Both the position numbers and the translations under genes were made by a program. Below the pieces are notes generated by a model. That model saw only the letters and a program-made list of their open reading frames with translations, searched no databases and was not told where the DNA came from. From Deltaproteobacteria bacterium (lineage in GTDB: Bacteria; Desulfobacterota_B; Binatia; UBA9968), in contig JAUXIP010000104.1 in assembly GCA_030620935.1 (NCBI GenBank), positions 1-7,169 of the forward strand: a stretch of DNA of 7,169 nt, in the 5' to 3' direction. This document shows, one piece after another, positions 1-6,849 of the stretch. Positions within the stretch are counted from its first letter, which is position 1; each line of letters starts with the position of its first letter.

Positions 1-190
1 AAAACAAGCGCAGGAAACTTACGACCTCTACCTCAAACCTCCAACGGCTCCAAATCTTGCTCCGACTCAGGAAGGAGTCGCAACGATTATGGAATTATTG
101 GTTGAAAGCGACCGTCTCTCACTTCCGCTACGATCTCCGCAAACGTTCATCGATGAGCGCTACATTAAAAGGCTAGAAGAAGGAAAGTAA
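1..190 (+). CDS. ABC transporter solute-binding protein, C-terminal end (partial)
   Basis: This is the 3' end of a gene entering from the left. The first full codon is at 2, and 62 codons run open to the TAA at 188-190. The tail has KPPTAPNLAPTQEGV, then MELLVESD, then a run ending RYIKRLEEGK. This layout (an 'aspartate/tyrosine-leucine, proline-rich stretch, helix, final x-D-x-x-Y-I-x-x-L-E' ending) resembles the last helices of NMT1/SsuA/THI5-type periplasmic solute-binding proteins, which are very abundant in uncultured soil Deltaproteobacteria-like lineages. Such proteins capture a small organic solute for an ABC importer. The N-terminal signal peptide and ligand-binding lobes are outside the window, so the ligand cannot be guessed. 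The next gene starts 3 nt after the stop, which implies co-transcription. The family call rests only on the tail and is moderately secure. Confidence 0.6.
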   Translation, partial: KQAQETYDLYLKPPTAPNLAPTQEGVATIMELLVESDRLSLPLRSPQTFIDERYIKRLEEGK

Positions 191-193
191 AAG

Positions 194-841
194 ATGGCAA
201 AGTGGTTTATGCTTCCCGGCATGGGCGCAACCTCAGCGATGTACGATTTGTTGTGTGCCGAAATCGAATTCGAAGTGCAGTTTGTAGACTGGCCTGAATA
301 TCGTGCGGAGACAACATATGCTGAGCTTGCGCAGCGAGTCCGAGAAGAAAACGGAATTGTTGACGGGGATGTTATCGGAGGTTCATCTCTTGGCGGCATG
401 ATTGCCCTCGAGATAGCCAAAAGTTTGCGGCCAGAAGCCATAGTGCTGCTCGGGAGTACCATCCATCGGGATGAAGTCCAAAAGATACTTTCAGAGTTAT
501 CACCGTTGGCCCCGGTAACGCCTGTCTCGTAGATTCAGGTATTAGCTGGTAAACACAAGAGCTTAGTTGCCCGGATGTTTTCTGAGAGCAACTCTGATTT
601 CATACGGGCGATGTGTTTACATTTGCCCTCATGGCCGGGGTATAGCGACCCGTTGGAGCACGTATTTCGCCTTCACGGGCGGAGAGATCATGTCATTCCG
701 TGTCCAGCCAACGGTTCTGAGGTAGTTGAAGACGCTGGACACTTGTTGGCGATAACTCATCCCAGAGAGAGCGGGGCCTTTCTTGAGAAAGTAAATTCGC
801 ACTTAACCAAACGCTTTAGTGGACGGCGAGATCGGCTGTAA
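194..841 (+). pseudogene. Small alpha/beta hydrolase interrupted by one in-frame TAG
   Basis: A 216-codon frame runs from ATG 194 to TAA 839-841 with a single internal stop, TAG at 530-532 (codon 113). Upstream lie residues 1-112, with an oxyanion-loop-like start (FMLPGMGA, 5-12) and the nucleophile elbow GGSSLGG with Ser65. Downstream in the same frame lie codons 114-215, with the acid Asp165 in HGRRDHVIP and the base His183 in DAGHLLAITH. All three catalytic residues of a classical alpha/beta hydrolase are therefore encoded, but on opposite sides of the stop. The 112-residue product lacks Asp and His and should be inactive. Internal Met128 (ATG 575) has no convincing ribosome-binding site. 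A purine-rich AGAAGGA at the end of the upstream gene serves ATG 194. The substrate is unknown. The frame is otherwise undamaged, so the stop is recent, a consensus error, or read through. Confidence 0.85.
530..532 (+). other. In-frame amber codon within the hydrolase frame
   Basis: The local codons read CCT GTC TCG TAG ATT CAG GTA (PVS*IQV). The frame before (from 194) and after (to 841) is identical, so this is a substitution-type stop and not a frameshift. One-base neighbours of TAG include TTG (Leu), TGG (Trp), TCG (Ser), CAG (Gln), AAG (Lys), GAG (Glu) and TAC/TAT (Tyr). The original residue cannot be decided without an alignment. Confidence 0.95.
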
Positions 842-871
842 CCTTTCTCGCTACCCTTAACCTCAGTCGTT

Positions 872-2611
872 ATGCCAGAAGTTGATCCCATCACCCTACA
901 GGTAATCCAGGCACGCCTGGCAGGCATCGTCCAGGAGATGCAGAATTCCCTATTTCGCACCGGCTTCTCCACCATCATCCGCGAATCGCAGGACGCCAGT
1001 TGCGCTATCTTGAATTGCCGAGGAGAGATCGTCGCCCAGCATGTCGTCCTGCCGCTGCACATGGGCGCCTTTCCTGCCTGTGCCGAAGGATTGCTGAGAA
1101 GCTATCCTGCTTCCGAGATTCACGAGGGCGATGCTTTCGTCACCAATCACCCTTATCTTGGAGGCAGTCCTCATGCGCCGGACATGGCAGTCATCACCCC
1201 GATCTTTTATCGGGACGAGTGGGTCGGCTTTGCTGCCAATATGGCCCACAAAAGCGACATTGGCGGCATCGTCCCCGGCAGTGGCTCAGGCCAGGCGACA
1301 GAGATTTTCCAGGAAGGGCTGCATCTGCCTCCGGTGAAGTACGCGTCACGTTTCCAACCCATAGGTGAAATTGAAGGGATCATCGCAGCCAACAGTCGTA
1401 CCCCCGAGCTGGTCATCGGCGACCTCCGTGGGCAGTTGGGAACCAATCGCCTGGGGGAAAAGAGAGTCGCCGAGCTAATGGACCGATACCGAAAAGAAAC
1501 GATTCTGGAAGCAACCGAAAGGCTCTCTGCGTACACGGAGCAGAGAGTGCGTCAAGCGATCGCCGCCTGGCCCGACGGGAGGCGCGAGGGAGAGGGCTTT
1601 ATCGATCATGACGGTATCGACCTCGACCGTCCTATCCGAATCCACGTCGCCGTCAAAAAGCAGGGAGATCGCATCCACTTCGACTTCAGCCATTGCAGCG
1701 ATCAGACAAAAGGGCCCGCTAATATCCGTTCTCCTCTTGTCCGTGCCTGCTGCTATTTCTGCCTTGTCTGCATGATCGATCCGTTTCTCTCCATCAACCA
1801 GGGATTGGCCCGTGTTGTAGAGACCACATTCCGCGAGGGAAGCGTTGTCTCGCCCCGCTTTCCCGCGGCAGTGAACACGTATATGCCGACAGCGCTCGTA
1901 GTCGCAGAGGCTGTCTTGAAAGCCTTGAGCGGGTTCGTCCCGGGAAAAAGGATCGCCGATGGCTCCGGACGCGCGGCAATCACCCTGGGAGGCGGTGGCG
2001 TCGGAGCGAAGAGAGGCTACGTCCAATATGAAATCCTAGGAGGCGGCACCGGCGCCCGGTCGGGACGGGACGGCGCTCCAGGCACGACTTTTCACTTAAG
2101 CAACGGGAAAATTACCCCCATCGAAATCATCGAGTCGGAGTTTCCCACTCGGGTAGAGAAATTCGACCTGATGCCCGACTCCGGAGGGCCCGGCGAGTAT
2201 CGCGGAGGCCTGGGCTTAGTCCGGGAATATCGACTCTTACAAGACGTTCGCTTTTCCCTGCGCACGGACAAGCATCAGATCGCGCCTTTCGGCATCGCAG
2301 GAGGAATGAAAGGCGGAAAAGGCTCCTGTATTGTGAATCGCGACAGCAAAGAAGAGAAGAGACTGCCGTCTCGTTTCGGCGATCACGCGCTGCACAAAGG
2401 GGATACTCTCCACTTGGTAAGACCGGGAGGCGGCGGGATAGGCGATCCTTTTGAGCGCGACCCGGAGAAAGTCCTGGAGGATGTCCGTCAGGGATACGTC
2501 ACCGAGGAAAGGGCGATATCGGACTATGGAGTAGCCTTGGATTCCGCAGACGGCAATCTCACCGTACACGAGAGCAAAACCCAGAGGCTGCGAGCCGAAA
2601 GGAAGCATTAA
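872..2611 (+). CDS. hyuB: Hydantoinase B / 5-oxoprolinase (HyuB) family protein
   Basis: This intact 579-aa protein is the usual length for the HyuB family: N-methylhydantoinase B, the C-terminal half of 5-oxoprolinase, and acetone/acetophenone carboxylase alpha subunits. Members normally pair with an ATP-using HyuA subunit to hydrolyse cyclic amides or carboxylate ketones in the cytoplasm. Family landmarks in order are the opening DPITLQVIQARL (5-16), RESQDASCAI (37-46), TNHPYLGGSPHAPDM (91-105), HKSDIGG (126-132), FDFSHCSDQTKGPAN (270-284), the NQG...REGSVVSP segment (309-328), GGGTGARSGRDG (390-401), SGGPGEYRGGLGLVREYR (437-454) and GGGGIGDP (519-526). ATG 872 is the only reasonable start: no ATG, GTG or TTG precedes it in frame after the upstream TAA, and the protein begins where relatives begin. 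No clear Shine-Dalgarno sequence is visible. It lies 30 nt after the hydrolase frame. No hyuA is adjacent on either side, so substrate and activity are unassigned. Confidence 0.92.
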   Translation: MPEVDPITLQVIQARLAGIVQEMQNSLFRTGFSTIIRESQDASCAILNCRGEIVAQHVVLPLHMGAFPACAEGLLRSYPASEIHEGDAFVTNHPYLGGSPHAPDMAVITPIFYRDEWVGFAANMAHKSDIGGIVPGSGSGQATEIFQEGLHLPPVKYASRFQPIGEIEGIIAANSRTPELVIGDLRGQLGTNRLGEKRVAELMDRYRKETILEATERLSAYTEQRVRQAIAAWPDGRREGEGFIDHDGIDLDRPIRIHVAVKKQGDRIHFDFSHCSDQTKGPANIRSPLVRACCYFCLVCMIDPFLSINQGLARVVETTFREGSVVSPRFPAAVNTYMPTALVVAEAVLKALSGFVPGKRIADGSGRAAITLGGGGVGAKRGYVQYEILGGGTGARSGRDGAPGTTFHLSNGKITPIEIIESEFPTRVEKFDLMPDSGGPGEYRGGLGLVREYRLLQDVRFSLRTDKHQIAPFGIAGGMKGGKGSCIVNRDSKEEKRLPSRFGDHALHKGDTLHLVRPGGGGIGDPFERDPEKVLEDVRQGYVTEERAISDYGVALDSADGNLTVHESKTQRLRAERKH

Positions 2612-2616
2612 ATGTT

Positions 2617-2680
2617 GAGGGGACCATCCCGTCCCTGAGCGAAGATTGCCTCGGAGGCGATGGGATGGCCCCTCTTTCTT
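2617..2680 (+). terminator. Intrinsic terminator after hyuB
   Basis: The hairpin starts 5 nt after the hyuB stop. GAGGGG (2617-2622) pairs with CCCCTC (2669-2674). After a bulged A at 2623, CCATCCC (2624-2630) pairs with GGGATGG (2662-2668), and the stem extends by a G-T wobble, T-A and C-G (2631-2633 with 2659-2661). Weaker CC/GG and GAG/CTC pairing continues inside. The T-rich stretch TTTCTT (2675-2680) follows directly. This ends the solute-binding protein/hydrolase/hyuB transcript and separates it from the SWIB gene. No folding energy was computed. Confidence 0.75.
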
Positions 2681-2706
2681 GGGTCCAAATGAACCAAAAA
2701 AAAAGC

Positions 2707-2735
2707 TGGTAAAAAGGTTTCACCTTTGTTATAAG
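2707..2735 (+). promoter_or_regulatory. Possible promoter for the SWIB gene (weak)
   Basis: The AT-rich spacer between the hyuB terminator and the SWIB start must hold a promoter if the terminator works. The best sigma70-like pair seen is TGGTAA (2707-2712) and TATAAG (2730-2735), 17 nt apart. The -10 box is good and the -35 box is poor. A short palindrome, AAAGGT-TTC-ACCTTT (2713-2727), lies between them and could be an operator or chance. This is tentative. Confidence 0.25.
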
Positions 2736-2759
2736 CACAGCTATTCAAATCCACACTTC

Positions 2760-2766
2760 AAGGAGG
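2760..2766 (+). promoter_or_regulatory. Strong Shine-Dalgarno for the SWIB gene
   Basis: AAGGAGG is complementary to the 16S rRNA 3' end and lies 5 nt before ATG 2772. It decides the start: the frame is open further upstream to 2646, but that part runs through the terminator and has no ribosome-binding site. Such a strong site suggests a well-translated gene. Confidence 0.85.
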
Positions 2767-2771
2767 AAAAC

Positions 2772-3038
2772 ATGGCCGTAAAAAAACGCAAACCTAATGC
2801 TGCATTCATGAAGCCGATGCAGCCCGACAGTGCACTAGGCGCAGTCGTCGGGACAAAGCCTCTCCCCCGCACCCAGGTGACCTAGAAGATCTGGGCCTAC
2901 ATTAAACGGAGGGGACTCCAGGACAAAAAGAAGAGAACGATGATCAACGCCGACGACAAATTGAAACCCGTCTTCGGCGGGAAAAAACAGGTCACCATGT
3001 TCGAGATGACCAAGCTGGTCAATCGACACCTAAGTTAA
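2772..3038 (+). pseudogene. SWIB/MDM2-domain protein interrupted by one in-frame TAG
   Basis: An 89-codon frame runs from ATG 2772 to TAA 3036-3038 with one internal TAG at 2883-2885 (codon 38). Before it are 37 residues: MAVKKRKPNAAFMKP, then VGTKPLPRTQVT. After it are 50: KIWAYIKRRGLQD (39-51), MINADDKLKPVFG (57-69) and MFEMTKLVNRHL (76-87). This order, PRT - hydrophobic pair - K - IW.YIK - LQD - R..IN.DDKL..VFG - MF.MTK.V..H, is the hallmark of the SWIB (BAF60b) domain found as small stand-alone proteins in Chlamydia and many other bacteria, where a role in DNA or chromatin binding is suspected but poorly established. In the family the interrupted position is usually Lys (PRTE..KK.W), so AAG to TAG is the simplest change. 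The 37-aa truncated product lacks nearly all of the domain. Everything else, including a strong ribosome-binding site, looks functional. Confidence 0.88.
2883..2885 (+). other. In-frame amber codon within the SWIB frame
   Basis: The codons read CAG GTG ACC TAG AAG ATC TGG (QVT*KIW). Recalled relatives have KK or a polar residue plus K before the conserved W, so TAG replaces the first Lys, one base from AAG. The frame is unchanged on both sides. The stop is followed by A and no known readthrough hexanucleotide was recognised. Confidence 0.95.
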
Positions 3039-3061
3039 GCGCCCGATCTGTATCCCGTCTC

Positions 3062-3102
3062 AAAAAGGCCAAGGCAATAACGCCTACGCTATTGCCTTGG
3101 CC
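3062..3102 (-). terminator. Intrinsic terminator of the purine operon (distal hairpin)
   Basis: This is a perfect 13-bp inverted repeat: GGCCAAGGCAATA (3067-3079) pairs with TATTGCCTTGGCC (3090-3102) around a 10-nt loop. On the minus strand the stem is followed by TTTTT (complement of 3062-3066), the arrangement of a Rho-independent terminator for purF. On the plus strand no T-tract follows, so it should not efficiently stop SWIB transcription. It lies about 75 nt past the purF stop. Confidence 0.85.
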
Positions 3103-3141
3103 ATGGTCGGGTCATACCTCGGAATAGAGATCGACAAGCAG

Positions 3142-3178
3142 AAAAAGACGCCGCAGCCGTTTGCCTGCGAAGACCGTC
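3142..3178 (-). terminator. Possible proximal terminator at the purF stop
   Basis: Read on the minus strand, a hairpin begins within the purF stop codon. GACG (complement of 3175-3178) pairs with CGTC (complement of 3147-3150), and CGCAG (3165-3169) pairs with CTGCG (3152-3156). An asymmetric internal loop separates the two stems, the apical loop is 8 nt, and TTTTT (3142-3146) follows at once. It is weaker than the distal hairpin but well placed, giving a probable tandem terminator. Confidence 0.4.
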
Positions 3179-4604
3179 AGCGGCTTAATGCGTCAAAGAG
3201 GTGAAGCTGGCGGGTATGTCCTTCATCGTCGAAATGGACCGGATATTTACCGCTGAAGCAAGCGTCGCAGAATCCCTGGCTCGGCTGCCCATGCAGAAAA
3301 ACGTACATCCCCTCGTGGCTGAGATAGGCGAGACTGTCGGCTTGGACATATTTCCGAATCTCTTCAACGTCGCTGGATGACGCGATCAGCTCCGAGCGCG
3401 TGGGGGTATCGATGCCGTAGTAGCAAGGGCTGATCGTGGGCGGCGAACTGATGCGCATGTGGACTTCGACGGAGCCGGCGTCGCGCAGCATCCGGATGAT
3501 CTTGCGGCTGGTCGTTCCCCTGACGATCGAGTCGTCGACGACAATAACCCGTTTGCCCTTTAGAACTTCCCGCTGGGCGTTGAGCTTGATCTTGACGCCG
3601 AAGTGACGGATCGCTTGCTGCGGCTCGATAAAAGTCCTTCCGACGTAGTGGTTACGGATGAGGCCGAATTCCAATGGCAGGCCGGACTCCTCGGCGTAGC
3701 CGATCGCCGCCGGAACGCCGGAGTCCGGCACCGGGGTGACCAGGTCCGCTTCGACCGAACTTTCACGGGCGAGCTGGCGTCCCAGCTCCTTTCTGACCTG
3801 ATAGACGTTCCGGCCATAGAGGTTACTGTCCGGACGCGAGAAATAGATGTATTCAAAGATACACTTGGCATGAGGTGCCGCAGGAAACGGCTTCAACGAT
3901 TCCATCCCTTCCGGAGCGAAAGTGAGGATCTCGCCGGGCTCCACCTCTCTTAAATATTCCGCCTCGATCAAATCCATAGCGCAACTTTCCGAGGCCACGA
4001 CATAGGCTTGTCGACCGTTGATTCCTTTGAGCCTGCCGAGAACCAATGGCCGAAATCCCCTGGGGTCACGTGCCACAATCATGCGATCTTGCGTCAAAAA
4101 GACAAGGGAGTAGGCGCCCCTGACACGGTTCAGCGCCTCCACGATTCTCCCCATGACCGTCGCCTCTTTGGAAGTGGCGATGAGATGAATGATCACTTCT
4201 GTGTCGGAGGTGGATTGAAAGATGGAACCGGAGTTTTCCAGCTCCGCCCTCAACGTTTGGGCGTTTACCAAATTGCCGTTGTGGGAGATTGCAATCGGAC
4301 CCTGCGAGTATTCCACGACAAAAGGCTGTACGTTTTTTAGGTGGCTTTGGCCGGTCGTGGAATAACGATTGTGGCCTATAGCCATAGGGCCTTCGAGGCG
4401 CTTGATGACATCTTCCTTGAAAATATCGGCGACCAGGCCCATCTGCCGATGTGAAATCAGCGCCTCGCCGTTGGAAGAAACAATGCCGGACGACTCCTGG
4501 CCACGATGTTGAAGGGCGTAGAGGCCAAGATAGACCATATTGGCCGCCTCGGGATGATTATAGATTCCCATGACGGCGCACTCTTCGCGAAATCGATCCA
4601 ACAC
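3177..4604 (-). CDS. purF: Amidophosphoribosyltransferase (glutamine PRPP amidotransferase)
   Basis: PurF makes 5-phosphoribosylamine from PRPP and glutamine, the first committed step of purine synthesis, in the cytoplasm. From GTG 4604 the protein is 475 aa, normal for the family. An 8-residue propeptide (VLDRFREE) precedes the nucleophile Cys9, which becomes the N-terminus after self-cleavage. The Ntn-type glutaminase domain follows, with ALQHRGQES (30-38), HNRYSTTG (78-85) and SHNGNLVN (107-114). The phosphoribosyltransferase domain carries the PRPP loop VIVVDDSIVRGTT (353-365). Cys248, Cys394, Cys446 and Cys449 match the four ligands of the [4Fe-4S] cluster in the B. subtilis-type enzyme. 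An ATG at 4712 in frame would add 36 residues lying wholly inside purL and is rejected. GAGGTGA (4609-4615), which contains the purL stop, is the ribosome-binding site. TTG 4601 is the alternative start. The stop is TGA. It is probably the last gene of the operon. Confidence 0.97.
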   Translation of the reverse strand: MLDRFREECAVMGIYNHPEAANMVYLGLYALQHRGQESSGIVSSNGEALISHRQMGLVADIFKEDVIKRLEGPMAIGHNRYSTTGQSHLKNVQPFVVEYSQGPIAISHNGNLVNAQTLRAELENSGSIFQSTSDTEVIIHLIATSKEATVMGRIVEALNRVRGAYSLVFLTQDRMIVARDPRGFRPLVLGRLKGINGRQAYVVASESCAMDLIEAEYLREVEPGEILTFAPEGMESLKPFPAAPHAKCIFEYIYFSRPDSNLYGRNVYQVRKELGRQLARESSVEADLVTPVPDSGVPAAIGYAEESGLPLEFGLIRNHYVGRTFIEPQQAIRHFGVKIKLNAQREVLKGKRVIVVDDSIVRGTTSRKIIRMLRDAGSVEVHMRISSPPTISPCYYGIDTPTRSELIASSSDVEEIRKYVQADSLAYLSHEGMYVFLHGQPSQGFCDACFSGKYPVHFDDEGHTRQLHLFDALSR

Positions 4605-4608
4605 GCCT

Positions 4609-4615
4609 TCACCTC
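4609..4615 (-). promoter_or_regulatory. purF Shine-Dalgarno overlapping the purL stop codon
   Basis: On the minus strand GAGGTGA occupies 4615-4609. Its last three bases are the purL TGA, and the purF GTG follows after 4 nt. This matches the anti-Shine-Dalgarno over seven bases and supports GTG 4604 over the upstream ATG 4712. The arrangement implies translational coupling, with ribosomes terminating on purL positioned to start purF. Confidence 0.75.
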
Positions 4616-6849
4616 TCCTCAAGTCGCTTCTCCAAACCGCTCGACCAAATGGACTTGAGTTCCTCCACTGGCAGTTGAATGAACGGCTGGACGATAAACC
4701 GAGATCCTCCAACTTCCCCGATCACCCGCACCGGCGCCCCCTCCCTTTCAGCAATCTCTTCAAGACGGCTCAAGTCTCTCTCCTTGATGGAGACGATAAT
4801 ACATGACTGCGACTCGCAAAAAAGAAGAGCATCAGCGCGCATCATCGCATGCAGCTCGATCCTTGCGCCTAAGCTCCTCTCCGGCCCTCCTATGCAGCAC
4901 TCTGCTAAAGCCACGGCAATCCCCCCATCGGAAATATCGTGGGCGGAGCGGACAATTCCCCTCTCGATGGCCTTAAGGCAACACCCCTGCACCGTCCGCT
5001 CCAACTTGAGATCGATCCATGGCGGAGTGCCTCTGACCAAACCATGAACAACCTTAAGATACTCGCTCCCCCCGAGCTCCTCCCGGACACGCCCTAGGAG
5101 CACCACCAGATCCCCGGAAGATTTGAACCACGGCGTCACGTATTGTTTCGCTTCGGGCAAGAGGCCTACCATCGCCACCGTAGGCGTAGGATGGATGGGG
5201 ACGCCGTCTGTTTCATTATAGAAGCTAACGTTCCCGCCTACAACGGGCACCCCCAAGGCGACGCAGCTATCCCGCATCCCCTGCAGAACCTGGGAGAACT
5301 GCCACATGACCCCGAGATTTTCAGGGCTGCCGAAATTCAGACAGTCGCTCAATCCCAACGGCCGGGCCCCGACGCAGGAGAGGTTGCGCGCCGCCTCCGC
5401 CACGGCTATGACTCCCCCCACATAAGGGTCGAGATAGCAATAACGGCTGTTCCCATCGACCGTCAGGGCAAGCGCTTTTTTTGTTCCCTTGATTCGAATG
5501 ACCGCGGCATCCGAGCCCGGAGACACGATCGTGTTGCTGCGCACAAGATGGTCGTACTGGCGATAGACCCACTCTTTCGAGGCTATATTAGGGGAATCCA
5601 TGAGAGCTTTCAGAGTCTTGCCCAGATCCTTGGGCGTCTCGATCTTGGACAGATCCAGTTTTTGCAATTCCTCTTGATCGTGCGGCCGCTCGGTAGGACG
5701 GTTATAAACCGGGGCTTCCGCAGTGAGACCGGCGATAGGGATGCACGCTACTTCAGTGCCGTTGAAAAAGGCGCGGAACAGGCGATCGCCGGTCACCGTG
5801 CCAATCACAACCGCATCAAGGTCCCAGCGGTCAAAAATGGCTTTGGCCTCTTCCTCGCTGCCTTTCTTCACGACCAAGAGCATCCGCTCCTGAGATTCCG
5901 AAAGAAGGATTTCATAGGGGGTCATCCCCTCTTCCCGAAGCGGTACTCGTGTAAGATCCAGCTCCACGCCGGTTTCCGCTCTAAAAGCCATCTCCGCGGA
6001 GGAGCTGGTCAGCCCCGCAGCCCCCATATCTTGAATTCCGACCAGGCAATCCTTCTGCATCAACTCCAGGCAGGCTTCGAGAAGAAGTTTCTCCGTGAAA
6101 GGATCCCCTACCTGGACCGTGGGCCTTCGAGCCTCGGCCTCTTGAGAGAAAGATTCGGAAGCCATCGTGGCGCCGTGGATTCCATCCCGCCCGGTCTTGG
6201 CGCCTACATAAATCAAGGAGTTTCCAATCCCCTTCGCCCTGCCTTTGAAAATACGCTCTTTCTTAGCGATCCCAACGGTAAAGGCATTGACCAGGATATT
6301 GGCGTTGTAACATTCGTCGAAAAAAAGCTCTCCGCCCACGGTGGGAACTCCCACGCAGTTGCCGTAGCCGCCGATACCGGCCACTACTGCGCCGAGTAAA
6401 TATCGCGTGCGGGAATCATCGAAGCTGCCGAAGCGAAGAGAGTTCAACGAGGCTACCGGGCGAGCGCCCATAGTGAAAATATCCCTTAAAATTCCGCCGA
6501 CACCCGTGGCCGCTCCTTGATACGGCTCGATGAAGGAGGGGTGGTTGTGGCTTTCCATTTTAAAAACCGCGGCCAATCCGTCCCCGATATCGACGACGCC
6601 GGCATTCTCCCCCGGACCCTGCAGAACAGACGGACCTTCCGTAGGCAGCATCTTCAGCAACGGCCTGGAGCTCTTATAACTACAGTGCTCCGACCACATG
6701 ACGGAAAAGATTCCTAATTCGGTGTAATTGGGCTCCCTTCCCAGGAGCTTGACGATTTTCTGATACTCTTCGGGGGTCAGACCATGCTCGGCAATGACTT
6801 GGGGACTAACGACCGGCTGAGCGGATTTCTCCGGACTTAACCGAGCCAT
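4609..6849 (-). CDS. purL: Phosphoribosylformylglycinamidine (FGAM) synthase subunit PurL
   Basis: This 746-aa protein is the size of small PurL, the synthetase subunit that works with PurQ and PurS. It converts FGAR, ATP and ammonia (delivered by PurQ) to FGAM. Landmarks are [10 protein letters not shown] (52-61) with His54 as the predicted catalytic histidine, the ATP/metal-binding ESHNHPS segment (99-105) followed by [12 protein letters not shown] (112-123), [10 protein letters not shown] (271-280), the second-half repeat [14 protein letters not shown] (466-479), [14 protein letters not shown] (494-507) and [16 protein letters not shown] (635-650). The two homologous halves (AIRS-like N and C domains twice) are complete. 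ATG 6849 is chosen because GGGAGAG (6858-6864) lies 8 nt upstream and MARLSPEK fits the family start. The frame is open further upstream but there lies within purQ. It overlaps purQ by 13 nt and is followed by purF after 4 nt. The stop is TGA. Confidence 0.97.
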   Translation of the reverse strand: MARLSPEKSAQPVVSPQVIAEHGLTPEEYQKIVKLLGREPNYTELGIFSVMWSEHCSYKSSRPLLKMLPTEGPSVLQGPGENAGVVDIGDGLAAVFKMESHNHPSFIEPYQGAATGVGGILRDIFTMGARPVASLNSLRFGSFDDSRTRYLLGAVVAGIGGYGNCVGVPTVGGELFFDECYNANILVNAFTVGIAKKERIFKGRAKGIGNSLIYVGAKTGRDGIHGATMASESFSQEAEARRPTVQVGDPFTEKLLLEACLELMQKDCLVGIQDMGAAGLTSSSAEMAFRAETGVELDLTRVPLREEGMTPYEILLSESQERMLLVVKKGSEEEAKAIFDRWDLDAVVIGTVTGDRLFRAFFNGTEVACIPIAGLTAEAPVYNRPTERPHDQEELQKLDLSKIETPKDLGKTLKALMDSPNIASKEWVYRQYDHLVRSNTIVSPGSDAAVIRIKGTKKALALTVDGNSRYCYLDPYVGGVIAVAEAARNLSCVGARPLGLSDCLNFGSPENLGVMWQFSQVLQGMRDSCVALGVPVVGGNVSFYNETDGVPIHPTPTVAMVGLLPEAKQYVTPWFKSSGDLVVLLGRVREELGGSEYLKVVHGLVRGTPPWIDLKLERTVQGCCLKAIERGIVRSAHDISDGGIAVALAECCIGGPERSLGARIELHAMMRADALLFCESQSCIIVSIKERDLSRLEEIAEREGAPVRVIGEVGGSRFIVQPFIQLPVEELKSIWSSGLEKRLEER

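Noticed and set aside
530..532. Selenocysteine or programmed frameshift as the explanation for the hydrolase break
   Set aside because: Selenocysteine uses TGA, not TAG, and the frame is identical before and after, so no shift is needed.
575..841. Independent 88-aa gene from ATG 575
   Set aside because: It is in the same frame as the upstream hydrolase half and supplies its Asp and His. It has no ribosome-binding site before ATG 575.
1475..2026. A 183-codon minus-strand open frame opposite hyuB
   Set aside because: It is antisense to well-conserved HyuB motifs, has no ribosome-binding site, and its protein resembles no family I know.
2711..2735. Short palindrome AAAGGT-TTC-ACCTTT as a terminator
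   Set aside because: The six-pair AT-rich stem with a 3-nt loop is too weak, and a functional-looking terminator already lies just upstream. It is kept only as a possible operator.
2646..2771. Upstream extension of the SWIB frame to an ATG at 2646
   Set aside because: This stretch runs through the hyuB terminator and an A-rich spacer. The strong AAGGAGG and the family-like MAVKKRKPN start place translation at 2772.
4605..4712. N-terminal extension of purF to ATG 4712
   Set aside because: The extra 36 residues lie within the purL coding region and precede the propeptide. PurF needs only a short propeptide before its catalytic Cys.
5143..6399. A 418-codon plus-strand open frame opposite purL
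   Set aside because: It lies entirely antisense to the conserved PurL coding region, and its translation is basic and low in family-like motifs. It is a by-product of codon usage in a GC-moderate gene.
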